A stretch of 22,042 nt of DNA from Bacillota bacterium (GCA_023395555.1 JAEWYQ010000056.1:1-22042); one strand, 5' to 3'. Counted from the first letter of the stretch, positions 8,030 through 16,025 are shown. Numbers and translations are program-made. Notes: generated by a model from the sequence alone, not told the origin.

Positions 8030-8758
8030 ATGATTGCAAAGCAGAAAATACTGATTGTAGATGATGATGTCAATATAGCAGAGCTTATATCCCTTTATCT
8101 GACAAAGGAATGCTTTGATACCCGGATCGTACACGACGGCGAGGCCGCTATCCATGAATTTGCTTCCTACCAGCCGAATCTGGTGCTCTTAGACCTGATG
8201 CTGCCGGGCATCGACGGCTATGAGGTATGCCGCGAGATTCGCAAGACTTCCTCCGTTCCCATCATCATGCTTTCCGCCAAGGGTGAGATCTTTGACAAGG
8301 TCCTGGGACTGGAGCTGGGGGCGGATGATTATATCATCAAACCCTTCGATTCCAAGGAGCTGGTGGCCAGAGTACGGGCTGTGCTGCGCCGTTTCCACCC
8401 CGGCAATGCCAATGCGGCGGAAGAACCCGAGGCTCCCGCCCCTACCGGCGACTATGTCGCCTATCGGGATCTGATGATCAACCTCAGCAATTATTCCGTC
8501 CAGTACCTGGGTGAGAATATAGAAATGCCGCCAAAGGAGCTGGAACTACTGTATTTCCTGGCGTCCCACCCCAATCAGGTCTTCACCAGAGAACAGCTTC
8601 TGGATCACATCTGGGGTTATGAATATTATGGGGATACCCGTACCGTGGACGTTCACATCAAGCGTCTGCGCGAGAAGATCAAGGATCACCAGGACTGGAG
8701 CCTGGGGACTGTCTGGGGAATCGGATACAAGTTCGAAGTAAAGAACCAGAAAAAATAA
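8030..8758 (+). CDS. OmpR/PhoB-family response regulator
   Basis: DNA-binding response regulator of about 242 residues. Receiver domain residues about 5-118: acidic pocket VDDD (11-13), phospho-acceptor Asp55 in LVLLDLMLPG, conserved Lys in IIKPFD. A short Ala/Pro/Glu linker (about 128-142) leads to a winged-helix output domain ending KELELLYFLASHPN...TREQLLDHIWGYEY...TVDVHIKRLREKI. Start ATG 8030 has AAAGGAG 5 nt upstream, which settles the start; the longer frame begins inside mutS2. It lies 25 nt after mutS2 and 54 nt before the sensor kinase, so all three genes are likely co-transcribed. Targets cannot be inferred. Confidence 0.95.
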   Translation: MIAKQKILIVDDDVNIAELISLYLTKECFDTRIVHDGEAAIHEFASYQPNLVLLDLMLPGIDGYEVCREIRKTSSVPIIMLSAKGEIFDKVLGLELGADDYIIKPFDSKELVARVRAVLRRFHPGNANAAEEPEAPAPTGDYVAYRDLMINLSNYSVQYLGENIEMPPKELELLYFLASHPNQVFTREQLLDHIWGYEYYGDTRTVDVHIKRLREKIKDHQDWSLGTVWGIGYKFEVKNQKK

Positions 8759-8812
8759 CAGGAATAAAGAAGACAGGAACAATTGAGATAAAAAAGAAAG
8801 GCGGTGAATACC

Positions 8813-10225
8813 ATGAAAAAGACTCTCTGGTCCAGATTAATCATCTGCTTTCTTCTGACCGGCTTCATGGTGTTTCTGCTTTTGAATACATACGGTATGA
8901 GGCTGCTGGAACGGCGATTGAAGGATAACAAACAGGATCAGCTGCTGGATGAGGCCAAGCTGATCGAATCCGAATACATGGCTAATTTCTATAATTCTGA
9001 GATGTCCCTGGGCAATCTTAACGTACCATTGCGTTCCATCGACACCTTTCTGGGCATCCGTGTGTGGATCGTGAGCTCCAAGGGAATCATCATGGCTGAT
9101 TCCTCCTATTCCAGAAATGCACAAGGGCGGGATATCAATGAATTTGATCCCTCCCTTCTGGAGCGTACCATAACGGAAAATGTGTATTATGAGGATATTT
9201 TCTATGAGCCCATGCTCAGTCTGACCCACCGGATCAACGTGAACTTCCGGCTCAGGGGCTATATCATTTTGCATACCTCCCAGAAGGAGATCACCAACGA
9301 GACCAATTATTATCTGGATGTCATAAACATCTGCTTTCTGGTCTTCCTGCCCATGCTTTTCCTGCTCTTTGTCTATATCTACTACATTACCGCAGTTCCC
9401 ATGCGAAACCTGATGAAAGCCGCCAGGGAGTACTCCTCCGGCAATTATAGCTATACCATTCCTTCCAGGGGGCTGAACGAATACCAGGAATTAGGAACCG
9501 CTGTCTCCTACATGGCAGGGGAACTGAGCAAGCTGGATGATTACCAGAAGAAGTTCGTGGCCAATATCTCTCATGATTTCCGTTCCCCCCTTACCTCCAT
9601 CAAGGGCTATGCCGGCGCCATTCTGGACGGAACCATTCCTCATGAGATGCAGGACAAATACCTTAATATCATTTTATTTGAGACGGAGCGTCTGACCAAG
9701 CTGACCTCCGGTCTCCTGGAACTCAACAGCTTTGAAAACAACGGAACCTTTCTGGATGTCACAACCTTTGATATCAATCATATCATCAAAAAAACCGCAG
9801 AAGCCTTTGAAGGCGCCTGCAGGGATAAAAAAATTACCTTAAACCTGGTATTCTCCGCCAGGCAGACCTATGTCAATGCAGATATGGGCAAGATACAGCA
9901 GGTGCTCTACAATCTCATCGACAATGCCATCAAGTTCAGCCATGCCAACTCCAAGATCCGGGTCAGCACCGAAGAAAAGGGGGAAAAGGTATTCGTATCT
10001 GTTAAGGATTATGGCATCGGAATCCCGAAGGATTCCATCAAAAAGGTATGGGAACGCTTCTACAAAACCGATGTCTCCCGCGGCAAGGATAAGAAGGGCA
10101 CCGGCCTCGGGCTGTCCATCACCAGGGAGATCATCCAGGCACACAATGAAAATATCAATGTAATCAGCACCGAGGGTGTGGGAAGCGAATTCATCTTTTC
10201 CTTAACCATGGCTCCGGAAGAATAA
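8813..10225 (+). CDS. Two-component sensor histidine kinase
   Basis: Membrane sensor kinase of about 470 residues, partner of the preceding response regulator. Helix 1 (about 6-27), an extracytoplasmic sensor region of about 140 residues, helix 2 (about 170-192), then HAMP, HisKA with the phospho-acceptor His254 in NISHDFRSPLTSIKG, and HATPase_c with N box (LYNLIDNAIKFS), G1 (DYGIGIP), F box (ERFYKTD) and G2 (GTGLGLSI). All catalytic boxes are intact. ATG 8813 is preferred because GGTGA lies 5 nt upstream; a GTG 9 nt earlier is possible. The sensor domain resembles the PAS-like folds of PhoR/ResE-type kinases in layout, but its signal is unknown. Confidence 0.95.
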   Translation: MKKTLWSRLIICFLLTGFMVFLLLNTYGMRLLERRLKDNKQDQLLDEAKLIESEYMANFYNSEMSLGNLNVPLRSIDTFLGIRVWIVSSKGIIMADSSYSRNAQGRDINEFDPSLLERTITENVYYEDIFYEPMLSLTHRINVNFRLRGYIILHTSQKEITNETNYYLDVINICFLVFLPMLFLLFVYIYYITAVPMRNLMKAAREYSSGNYSYTIPSRGLNEYQELGTAVSYMAGELSKLDDYQKKFVANISHDFRSPLTSIKGYAGAILDGTIPHEMQDKYLNIILFETERLTKLTSGLLELNSFENNGTFLDVTTFDINHIIKKTAEAFEGACRDKKITLNLVFSARQTYVNADMGKIQQVLYNLIDNAIKFSHANSKIRVSTEEKGEKVFVSVKDYGIGIPKDSIKKVWERFYKTDVSRGKDKKGTGLGLSITREIIQAHNENINVISTEGVGSEFIFSLTMAPEE

Positions 10226-10236
10226 TCTCCGTAATC

Positions 10237-10301
10237 ACATTTAAGCCAGGAAGGGGCGGCAAGACATCCTTTTACTTGCCTTTCCTTCCTGGCTTAAATG
10301 T
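10237..10301. terminator. Long hairpin between convergent genes (possible bidirectional terminator)
   Basis: ACATTTAAGCCAGGAAGG (10237-10254) and its exact complement (10284-10301) form an 18-bp stem, with an inner GGCAAG/CTTGCC pairing (10258-10263, 10275-10280). It fills the gap between the kinase gene and the convergent trmL. Neither side has a clear T-tract, so the terminator role is inferred from position and stem stability. Confidence 0.6.
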
Positions 10302-10311
10302 AATCATGTTT

Positions 10312-10809
10312 CTACGCTTCGTCCCAACTATGGCGGTGAAGCTGTCCTTCCATGCGCATTCCCTCAAAATTATTTTGCCGCAGGGCTTCGTACAGGATAA
10401 TTGCAACCGAATTGCCCAGGTTAAGGGATCGGATATCACCTATCATGGGAATCCTTATGGTATTCTTCTTATATTCCAGCAGCAGCTCCTCCGGTATTCC
10501 CGCGCTTTCCTTTCCAAACATGATGTAACAGTCCGGATCGTATTCCACCTGGGTGTAGGAATGCTGCGCCTTCGTGGTAGCCATAAAGATTTTAGCTCCG
10601 GGATTCCTGTCCAGGAATTCCGGAAAGTTTTTGTATACTGTAACATCAAGATCCTTCCAATAATCCAGCCCGGCCCGCCGGATCTCCTTTTCATCCAACC
10701 GAAAGCCCAGGGGTTCGATCAGATGCAGCCTGGTGCCGGTGGCTACGCAGGTTCTTCCGATATTGCCGGTGTTGGCCGGTATCTCCGGTTCTAATAACAC
10801 AACATTCAT
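10312..10809 (-). CDS. trmL: tRNA (cytidine/uridine-34-2'-O-)-methyltransferase TrmL
   Basis: SPOUT-class methyltransferase of 165 residues, the full TrmL (YibK/CspR) length, which 2'-O-methylates the wobble nucleotide of tRNA-Leu. Family signatures: N-terminal VLLEPEIPANTGNIGRTC, the middle GKESAGIPEELL, and the trefoil-knot SAM site IPMIGDIRSLNLGNSVAIILYEALRQ. Start ATG 10809 has a strong AAGGAGGAG about 11 nt upstream. The upstream sequence is the large foldback element, and cheX further upstream ends in a strong terminator, so the trmL promoter must lie in or next to that element. Convergent with the kinase gene. Confidence 0.95.
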   Translation of the reverse strand: MNVVLLEPEIPANTGNIGRTCVATGTRLHLIEPLGFRLDEKEIRRAGLDYWKDLDVTVYKNFPEFLDRNPGAKIFMATTKAQHSYTQVEYDPDCYIMFGKESAGIPEELLLEYKKNTIRIPMIGDIRSLNLGNSVAIILYEALRQNNFEGMRMEGQLHRHSWDEA

Positions 10810-10839
10810 TCCAGCCTCTGCTCCTCCTTCAAAACAATG

Positions 10840-11049
10840 TCCTTACGTAGCAGTTCAGAGGGGGGCCAGGCGGAGAACATAATACCCCCGTAATGCACTG
10901 TATGTAAGACATAGGATTGGATTTGTATGTCATAGACGAACAAAACTGTACGGATATGGCATACAAATCCAATCCTATGTCTTACGTCCTGTGTGTGAGG
11001 GGGTATTATGTTCTCCGCCTGGCCCCCCTCTGAACTATTACATCCTTAC
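10840..11049. mobile_element. Foldback/MITE-like element with near-complete inverted symmetry
   Basis: Two blocks of perfect inverted repeat: 37 bp (10853-10889 with 10999-11035) and 26 bp (10904-10929 with 10960-10985), separated by unpaired 14/13-nt strips, with a 30-nt central loop. Pairing continues imperfectly outward to 10847 and 11041. The element is flanked by TCCTTAC at 10840-10846 and 11043-11049; with the preceding base this is GTCCTTAC/ATCCTTAC, an 8-bp repeat with one mismatch, like a target-site duplication. No ORF. A non-autonomous transposable element is the best reading; a large structured RNA or cruciform is the alternative. Confidence 0.7.
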
Positions 11050-11050
11050 A

Positions 11051-11077
11051 AAGAAAAAAGGTGACCTAATCACCTTT
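11051..11077 (-). terminator. Terminator overlapping the cheX stop codon
   Basis: On the minus strand AAAGGTGA-TTAGG-TCACCTTT is followed by TTTCTTTG: an 8-bp stem, 5-nt loop and U-tract. The TAG stop codon of cheX is in the loop, so the last codons form the upstream arm. Confidence 0.9.
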
Positions 11078-11533
11078 AATCGCAATATGTATCTCAATCT
11101 TTTTATGATCTCCATATTCCAGCGGTATGCAGATATTATGCGCATAAGTCGTACTAAAGGTCATTGTACCGTTACCGATGGTGGGCGGGGTTATATCAAT
11201 CGCAATTCCCTTCGTGGAAAATATAGTTGCAGTATTGCCCATAATCATATTCCCCAGCTCACAGATTGCACTTTTAGCCAGATCATCCATCTCCGTAACC
11301 GGCATCATAATCATCTTTGAAGCAATATCACAGGCAACGGGATCCTCAAATGCAATCATTGCCTGTCCTTTCATTGTACCGGTAAAGCCAATCAGAATAA
11401 GTAATGTATTATCAAAGAAAGCCGGATTCTTTATGTATGGTCTTCCTATTGCGGCATCAACAAAACACATTTCCTTCAGTATTTTTGTAGCAGCCATTAA
11501 GAACGGATTAATATGCTCTACATTTACGGCCAT
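11066..11533 (-). CDS. cheX: CheX-type chemotaxis phosphatase
   Basis: CheC/CheX-superfamily protein of 155 residues; CheX dephosphorylates CheY-P. Diagnostic signs: N-terminal VEHINPFLMAATKIL, and the phosphatase helix SAICELGNMIMGN with the S-x3-E-x2-N motif (Ser88, Glu92, Asn95), followed by the DITPPTIGNG loop. There is one such helix (CheX-like), not two (CheC-like). It lies far from any flagellar or chemotaxis genes in this window. It has a perfect AGGAGGTG ribosome binding site, its own promoter and its own terminator, so it is monocistronic. Its partner might be a stand-alone receiver protein; this is inference. Confidence 0.85.
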   Translation of the reverse strand: MAVNVEHINPFLMAATKILKEMCFVDAAIGRPYIKNPAFFDNTLLILIGFTGTMKGQAMIAFEDPVACDIASKMIMMPVTEMDDLAKSAICELGNMIMGNTATIFSTKGIAIDITPPTIGNGTMTFSTTYAHNICIPLEYGDHKKIEIHIAIKGD

Positions 11534-11559
11534 TTGCGCACCTCCTAAGTATTTTACTT

Positions 11560-11589
11560 ATTGTATCATAAATGTTATACTATTATCAA
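11560..11589 (-). promoter_or_regulatory. Predicted promoter of cheX
   Basis: On the minus strand -35 TTGATA (11584-11589), 18-bp spacer, -10 TACAAT (11560-11565). The start point would be about 20 nt before the SD. Located in the 70-nt gap after the aminotransferase gene. Confidence 0.7.
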
Positions 11590-11603
11590 CTGAACTCTTA
11601 CAA

Positions 11604-12773
11604 TTAATTCAGCTGTCTGTGCCGTTCTACAAAGTTCTCCATCCGCTCCAGGGCTGTCTTCAAATTTTCAATGGAATATGCATAGGAAATCCTCAGATAT
11701 CCCTCTCCGCAATCGCCAAAAGCCGTTCCCGGAACCACGGCCACCTTCTCCTCCTGCAAAAGACGGGTAGCAAATTCATCCGAGGTCATGCCAAGGCTTT
11801 TGATACAGGGAAACACATAAAATGCCCCATAGGGCTCGAAGCAATCCAAGCCCATCCTGCGAATGGCATGAACTACAAATCTGCGCCTCTTATCGTAGGC
11901 ATCCCGCATCATTTCCACATCACCATCCCCGTTTTTCACTGCCTCAAGACCTGCATACTGGCTCGTGGTGGGTGCGCACATAATAGCAAATTGGTGTATC
12001 TTAATCATTTGCTCCATAACCAATGCCGGACCTGCCGCATAGCCCAGACGCCAGCCGGTCATGGCATAGGATTTGGAAAAGCCGTTGACTACAATGGTTC
12101 TCTCCTTCATTCCCGGAAAGGAGGCAATGGACACATGCCTGCTGCCATAGGTGAGCTCCGAATAAATCTCATCGGAAACCACCATCAAATCCTTTTCTAT
12201 AATGAGATCTACCAGCTTTTCCAGATCTCCATGATCCATAATGGCCCCTGTGGGATTATTGGGATAGGTCAGAATTAATACCTTCGTCCTAGGAGTAATG
12301 GCAGCCTCCAGCTCCTGTCTGGTAAGCTTAAAATCATTCTCCCCCTTCAGCTCAATCACCACCGGAACCCCTCCGGCAAGAACCGTACAGGGATGGTAGG
12401 ATACATAGCAGGGCTGGGGGATCAGCACCTCATCGCCCGGATCCAGCATGGCACGAAGAGCGATATCAATGGCTTCACTGCCGCCCACCGTAACGATGAC
12501 CTCCTTGTTATAATCATAGTGTAAATCAAATCTGCGGTCTAAATAATTGCAGATCTCTATCTTCAGCTCCTTCAATCCGGCGTTGGAGGTATAGAAGGTC
12601 TTTCCCTTTTCCAGAGAATAGATGCCCTCCTCCCGTATATGCCAAGGGGTATCAAAATCCGGCTCACCCACGCCTAAGGAGATAGCGTCCTTCATCTCGC
12701 TGACAATGTCAAAGAATTTCCGAATTCCGGACGGCGGTATGTTCACAACTGTTTTGGACAGGGGATTTCTCAA
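11604..12773 (-). CDS. Class I/II PLP-dependent aminotransferase
   Basis: Fold-type I aminotransferase of 389 residues (aspartate/aromatic aminotransferase superfamily). Visible: ISLGVGEPDFDTPWHI near the N-terminus, NAGLKELK, VTVGGSEAIDIALRA, the PNNPTG motif (about 171-176), SDEIYSEL with the cofactor-binding Asp201, and the PLP Schiff-base Lys234 in NGFSKSYAMTGWRLGY. The start is TTG 12773, overlapping the regulator's TGA as TTGA, which implies translational coupling; MRNPLSK...IPPSGIRKFFD fits homologues starting here. Paired with an Lrp/AsnC regulator that probably controls the unit. Substrate cannot be assigned; the best guess is an aromatic or alanine-like amino acid. Confidence 0.92.
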   Translation of the reverse strand: MRNPLSKTVVNIPPSGIRKFFDIVSEMKDAISLGVGEPDFDTPWHIREEGIYSLEKGKTFYTSNAGLKELKIEICNYLDRRFDLHYDYNKEVIVTVGGSEAIDIALRAMLDPGDEVLIPQPCYVSYHPCTVLAGGVPVVIELKGENDFKLTRQELEAAITPRTKVLILTYPNNPTGAIMDHGDLEKLVDLIIEKDLMVVSDEIYSELTYGSRHVSIASFPGMKERTIVVNGFSKSYAMTGWRLGYAAGPALVMEQMIKIHQFAIMCAPTTSQYAGLEAVKNGDGDVEMMRDAYDKRRRFVVHAIRRMGLDCFEPYGAFYVFPCIKSLGMTSDEFATRLLQEEKVAVVPGTAFGDCGEGYLRISYAYSIENLKTALERMENFVERHRQLN

Positions 12774-13252
12774 GGCGTAATCAACATCCTTTCATCGTGC
12801 TTGGTTTGAACCAACGGCAGACCATGCTCTTTATATTTCTTTAGTACAAAATGGGTACCCGTACTGAGAATTGCTTCCATAGGAGCAAGCTTCTCCGATA
12901 CAAAGGCGGCCACCTCCCTCATGGTTCTGCCCTCGATAATCACGGTCAGATCAAAGCCTCCCGACATCAGATATACCGACTGCACCTCGTCAAACTGATA
13001 GATTCTCTCGGCAATCTTATCAAAGCCCAAGCCTCGCTGGGGCGTAACCTTAACCTCGATCAATGCGGTCACCCTTTCACAATGGACCTTATCCCAGTTA
13101 ATCAGTGTCGGATACCCGCAGATTACAGTCTCATCCTCTAATTCCTTTAAGGTGGTCACAATCTCTTCTTCGGTGGTGCCCAGCATGACAGCCAGATCAA
13201 CAGCGGAAATCTTACTGTTTTTATCAATTGCAGCCAAGATTTTTTCTCTCAT
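12770..13252 (-). CDS. Lrp/AsnC-family transcriptional regulator
   Basis: 160-residue amino-acid-responsive regulator. N-terminal HTH (about 1-50: KILAAIDKNSKISAVDLAVMLG...EEIVTTLKELE), then a RAM/ligand-binding domain (about 65-145: ALIEVKVTPQRGLGFDKIAERI...VYLMSGGFDLTVIIEG). ATG 13252 is preceded by GAAGGA at 6 nt spacing. First gene of a two-gene unit with the aminotransferase, overlapping it by 4 nt; such pairs usually reflect local control of the amino-acid enzyme, often with autoregulation (family knowledge; not shown here). Confidence 0.93.
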   Translation of the reverse strand: MREKILAAIDKNSKISAVDLAVMLGTTEEEIVTTLKELEDETVICGYPTLINWDKVHCERVTALIEVKVTPQRGLGFDKIAERIYQFDEVQSVYLMSGGFDLTVIIEGRTMREVAAFVSEKLAPMEAILSTGTHFVLKKYKEHGLPLVQTKHDERMLITP

Positions 13253-13302
13253 TCAAAATCCTTCCCTTCCCCTGTGAATTTTTTACCCTTATATATAATT
13301 AA

Positions 13303-13338
13303 GCATTCTTTCCTCAGGAATTCGTTCCTTGAGAATGC
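13303..13338 (-). terminator. Hairpin at the 3' end of the AIR-synthase-like gene
   Basis: GCATT (13303-13307) pairs with AATGC (13334-13338); inside, CTCAGGAA (13313-13320) pairs with TTCCT-T-GAG (13325-13333) around a TTCG loop. On the minus strand it is followed by TTAATTATATATAAG, an AT-rich but not pure U tail. It overlaps the gene's last codons. Confidence 0.45.
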
Positions 13339-14327
13339 ATTCCCATCATCACCCGGTACAGCTCGTCACTTTTGGGCGGCTCCAGAAAACGTCTTTCCCC
13401 GCCGTTGATAATCACACGGTCATTTCCCTCCGTAATCCGGCCGATGACCGCCGCATCAATTCCGCCCGCCTCCAGCCGGTCCACCAGATAATTCGCCCGG
13501 TCCGTCACCATCAGCATACATCCGCTGGAGATCAGCATATACGGATTAATATCATAAAATTCACAGATTTCCACCGTTTCCTGCTTCAGCAGAATCTTCT
13601 TCAAATCAATTTCCATGCCTGCCCTGGAAGCCGCTCCGATTTCCCACAATGCTCCGAAAATTCCTCCCTCCGTCACATCGTGCATGGAGGTTACACCGCA
13701 TTCTCTGGCAATCCGGGCTTCCGGCACCACAGAGATATGATTTATCATCTTCCTGGCACCCTCCAGAAAGCTCCGGCTGTACCGGGTACGAAGCTCTTCT
13801 TCCCTGGCTGCTGCTATAATTGCCGTTCCTTCCAGACCGGCCCATTTGGTCATAACAATTTCCTGACCCGGCCTGGCTCCCGCAGTTTTGATCATCTCGC
13901 TGCGCTTCATCTTCCCCACACCGGTAACGGTAATAATTGGCTGGCACACCGCTCTGGTGATCTCGGTATGCCCGCCGACAATCTCAATATCCAACTGCTC
14001 ACAAACTGCCTCCATATCCTGCATGGCAGTTCTCAGCTGTTCCTCTTTCGTTCCTTCCGGCAGGAGAACCGTAAGCATAATACCAATGATCTCGGCTCCA
14101 TTGGAAGCAATATCATTGGCTGTGATATGAACTGCAAGGGTTCCGATATCCTGTACCGTTCCCGTAATGGGATCCGTAGAAAGAACAAGCACCTCATCCT
14201 CAGCAATTGCAAGAACGCTGCAATCCTCGCCAATGGCGGGACCAACCAGCACTTCCTCACGCCTGTGCCCTATTTGATTTAAAACAGACCTCTTCAGGAC
14301 CGCTTCCGGTACTTTCCCCACGTTCAT
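13314..14327 (-). CDS. AIR synthase-related protein (PurM/HypE-like ATP-binding fold)
   Basis: 337-residue member of the PurM/HypE/ThiL/SelD ATP-binding superfamily. Visible: GPAIGEDCSVLAI (ATP/metal-binding N-terminal loop), STDPITGTVQDIGTLAVHITANDIASNGAEIIGI, the IVGGHTEI motif, and the C-terminal VTSMHDVTEGGIFGALWEI. It lacks the C-terminal PRxC cysteine tail needed by HypE and the N-terminal Cys/Sec motif of SelD, so its own reaction is unknown. The start is ATG 14327 with GGAGG 6 nt upstream; the longer frame begins at a TTG inside the preceding gene's end. It lies 17 nt after the VanW gene and is probably co-transcribed with it, although no functional link is evident. Confidence 0.85.
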   Translation of the reverse strand: MNVGKVPEAVLKRSVLNQIGHRREEVLVGPAIGEDCSVLAIAEDEVLVLSTDPITGTVQDIGTLAVHITANDIASNGAEIIGIMLTVLLPEGTKEEQLRTAMQDMEAVCEQLDIEIVGGHTEITRAVCQPIITVTGVGKMKRSEMIKTAGARPGQEIVMTKWAGLEGTAIIAAAREEELRTRYSRSFLEGARKMINHISVVPEARIARECGVTSMHDVTEGGIFGALWEIGAASRAGMEIDLKKILLKQETVEICEFYDINPYMLISSGCMLMVTDRANYLVDRLEAGGIDAAVIGRITEGNDRVIINGGERRFLEPPKSDELYRVMMGMHSQGTNS

Positions 14328-14344
14328 ACCTGACCTCCATGATG

Positions 14345-15955
14345 TCAATCATACCAGGATTCATCCCAGACATCCCCCTGGATCTGTCCTTGAGGATTCG
14401 CAAGATTGTCCGCCTCTGACTCGTCCTGGGTCTCATCCCCTGCAGCATCCGGCTCATTTGTATCCGGCTGGGTATTATCCTTTTTATCGTTGTCCTTTTT
14501 CGTATCCTTCTTATCGGCAGAGTTTTTCGTATCCTTCGGATCAGTCGTCTCTTCCGGTACCTCTACCTTCTTTGTCCCAATGGTTACATACTTGGGAGCC
14601 GGAGCATAATTGCTCTTATTGACCAGCACTCTGCTGACCTCAATGCCATTCTCATATACAACCTTGTACAGCTCGGCTTTATAACCGGTATGGGCCGACT
14701 GGGTCACCTTGCGGTAGCCCTCCGGCTGGTTCGGATCCTTTGTGATTACATCCGGCGGAGGCGCGGTCTCGGACAATATCTTCGTCTCATACTCCACGGT
14801 CCGGTTCTTATTATCCCTGGTCTCCTTGCCCCACAGCTTAAAGGTAATTTTTCTTCCCTTTGTAGTAGCTTCAATCACAATGGGAGCATCCGTATTATTC
14901 TTAAACTTAAAATCCTTATAAGTTCCTGCAATTGCCGCATCTCTGGATAAATCCACATAGCTGATGGTCATGGAATGGGGCTGACGTTCCACCACCTCAA
15001 GCTCCGCACTCAACACCGCATTATACAGCGTAGTGGTTACCTGACAGGCTCCTCCGCCCACACTGTCAATTACCTTCCCCTGCAGGTAAGCTCCTGCGAC
15101 ATAATAACCGTTTTCCTTGGTGAAGGGGGTCAGGTATTTGTATCCGGAGAACACATCTCCCGGATATAGTACGGCATTATTGATCAGCCTTGCCCCGTTG
15201 GCCAGGTTTGCGGCTCTTCCTTCTGCCGAATCCGTATATTCCGTGGTAAAGGTACCAATCACGGTGTTGCATTGCTCCACCACGTCCCTGGTATAAAGCG
15301 GCATATCATCCTCAACCACTGCTTCCACAACGATATCCTGACGCTTCCAAGAGTCCAGGGCTTCTGAAATCACATTAACCGTGGCATCAACATTCACTTT
15401 TCTTCCGACAACATGATCGCCGTAGATAAATTTACCGTTCTTTCTGGTAATCGTGGCGTTAACGGGAGCCACATTATACGAGCTTACATCCACCTCAACA
15501 ATGTCTCTGATCTTTGTTTTGTCATAAATGAAGGAAATAGGATATACAATATTTCCCTGCTCAATGTCCTTCATATCCTTATACTGCTTGATCAGATTAC
15601 CGCTGGTTCCCAGGGACAGCGCGGTATCGATATTGTCATTCTCCTCCATCTCATAGCCAAGGGCGCCCATGGTGGTATATACGATATTCTTACCAATCAG
15701 GATGGCGACACCCTTGTTCCGCAGCCCTTCCACATAGTCCCGCACCGCAGCCTCTGCCTGCTCTTTTGTCATTCCGCTGACATCAACCTCATCTATAAAT
15801 ACGCCCTTTACAATGGTCCTATTATTCTCTTTTGCAGATGCGTGCATTACATTCCCCGCATATAAATCAGACTGGTACAGCAATTCCCTTGTGATAAACA
15901 AAAAGGAAATGGAGAGTAAAAAAATCGCGAACTTAATAATTTTCTTCCTGCCCAT
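14345..15955 (-). CDS. VanW-family cell-surface protein with G5 domain
   Basis: About 536 residues. An N-terminal membrane anchor or signal helix (about 6-24: IKFAIFLLSISFLFITRELL), peptidoglycan-binding-4/YoaR-type region (about 50-220; VKGVFIDEVDVSGMTKEQAE), VanW domain (about 230-370; FSGYKYLTPFTKENGYYVAGAYL...DSVGGGACQVTTTLYNAVL), then a G5-like segment (about 385-460; YKAELYKVVYENGIEVSRVLVNKS). It ends in a Lys/Asp/Glu/Thr-rich low-complexity tail of about 75 residues, likely unstructured and outside the membrane. Family role: envelope/peptidoglycan-associated, biochemistry unsettled; VanW here does not by itself imply vancomycin resistance. Start ATG 15955 has AAGGAGG 6 nt upstream; an ATG 6 nt earlier abuts that site. 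Confidence 0.9.
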   Translation of the reverse strand: MGRKKIIKFAIFLLSISFLFITRELLYQSDLYAGNVMHASAKENNRTIVKGVFIDEVDVSGMTKEQAEAAVRDYVEGLRNKGVAILIGKNIVYTTMGALGYEMEENDNIDTALSLGTSGNLIKQYKDMKDIEQGNIVYPISFIYDKTKIRDIVEVDVSSYNVAPVNATITRKNGKFIYGDHVVGRKVNVDATVNVISEALDSWKRQDIVVEAVVEDDMPLYTRDVVEQCNTVIGTFTTEYTDSAEGRAANLANGARLINNAVLYPGDVFSGYKYLTPFTKENGYYVAGAYLQGKVIDSVGGGACQVTTTLYNAVLSAELEVVERQPHSMTISYVDLSRDAAIAGTYKDFKFKNNTDAPIVIEATTKGRKITFKLWGKETRDNKNRTVEYETKILSETAPPPDVITKDPNQPEGYRKVTQSAHTGYKAELYKVVYENGIEVSRVLVNKSNYAPAPKYVTIGTKKVEVPEETTDPKDTKNSADKKDTKKDNDKKDNTQPDTNEPDAAGDETQDESEADNLANPQGQIQGDVWDESWYD

Positions 15956-16025
15956 ATTCATCCTCCTTTTCTAAATGGCTAAATCCTTCTGGAGCCTTAT
16001 TTTGTTACATTTGTGACTTCTTCCT

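Noticed and set aside
10840..11049. CRISPR-like or riboswitch reading of the repeat region.
   Set aside because: The repeats are inverted, not regularly spaced direct repeats, and no known riboswitch consensus is visible.
11178..12278. 366-codon plus-strand frame across cheX and the aminotransferase gene.
   Set aside because: It spans two convincing minus-strand genes and their intergenic promoter; composition is that of an antisense shadow.
13314..14327. HypE or SelD identity for the AIR-synthase-like protein.
   Set aside because: No C-terminal PRxC tail and no N-terminal Cys/Sec-Lys motif; no hyp or sel genes nearby.
14345..15955. Vancomycin-resistance gene.
   Set aside because: VanW domains with YoaR and G5 modules are common Clostridial surface proteins; no vanH/A/X genes are present.
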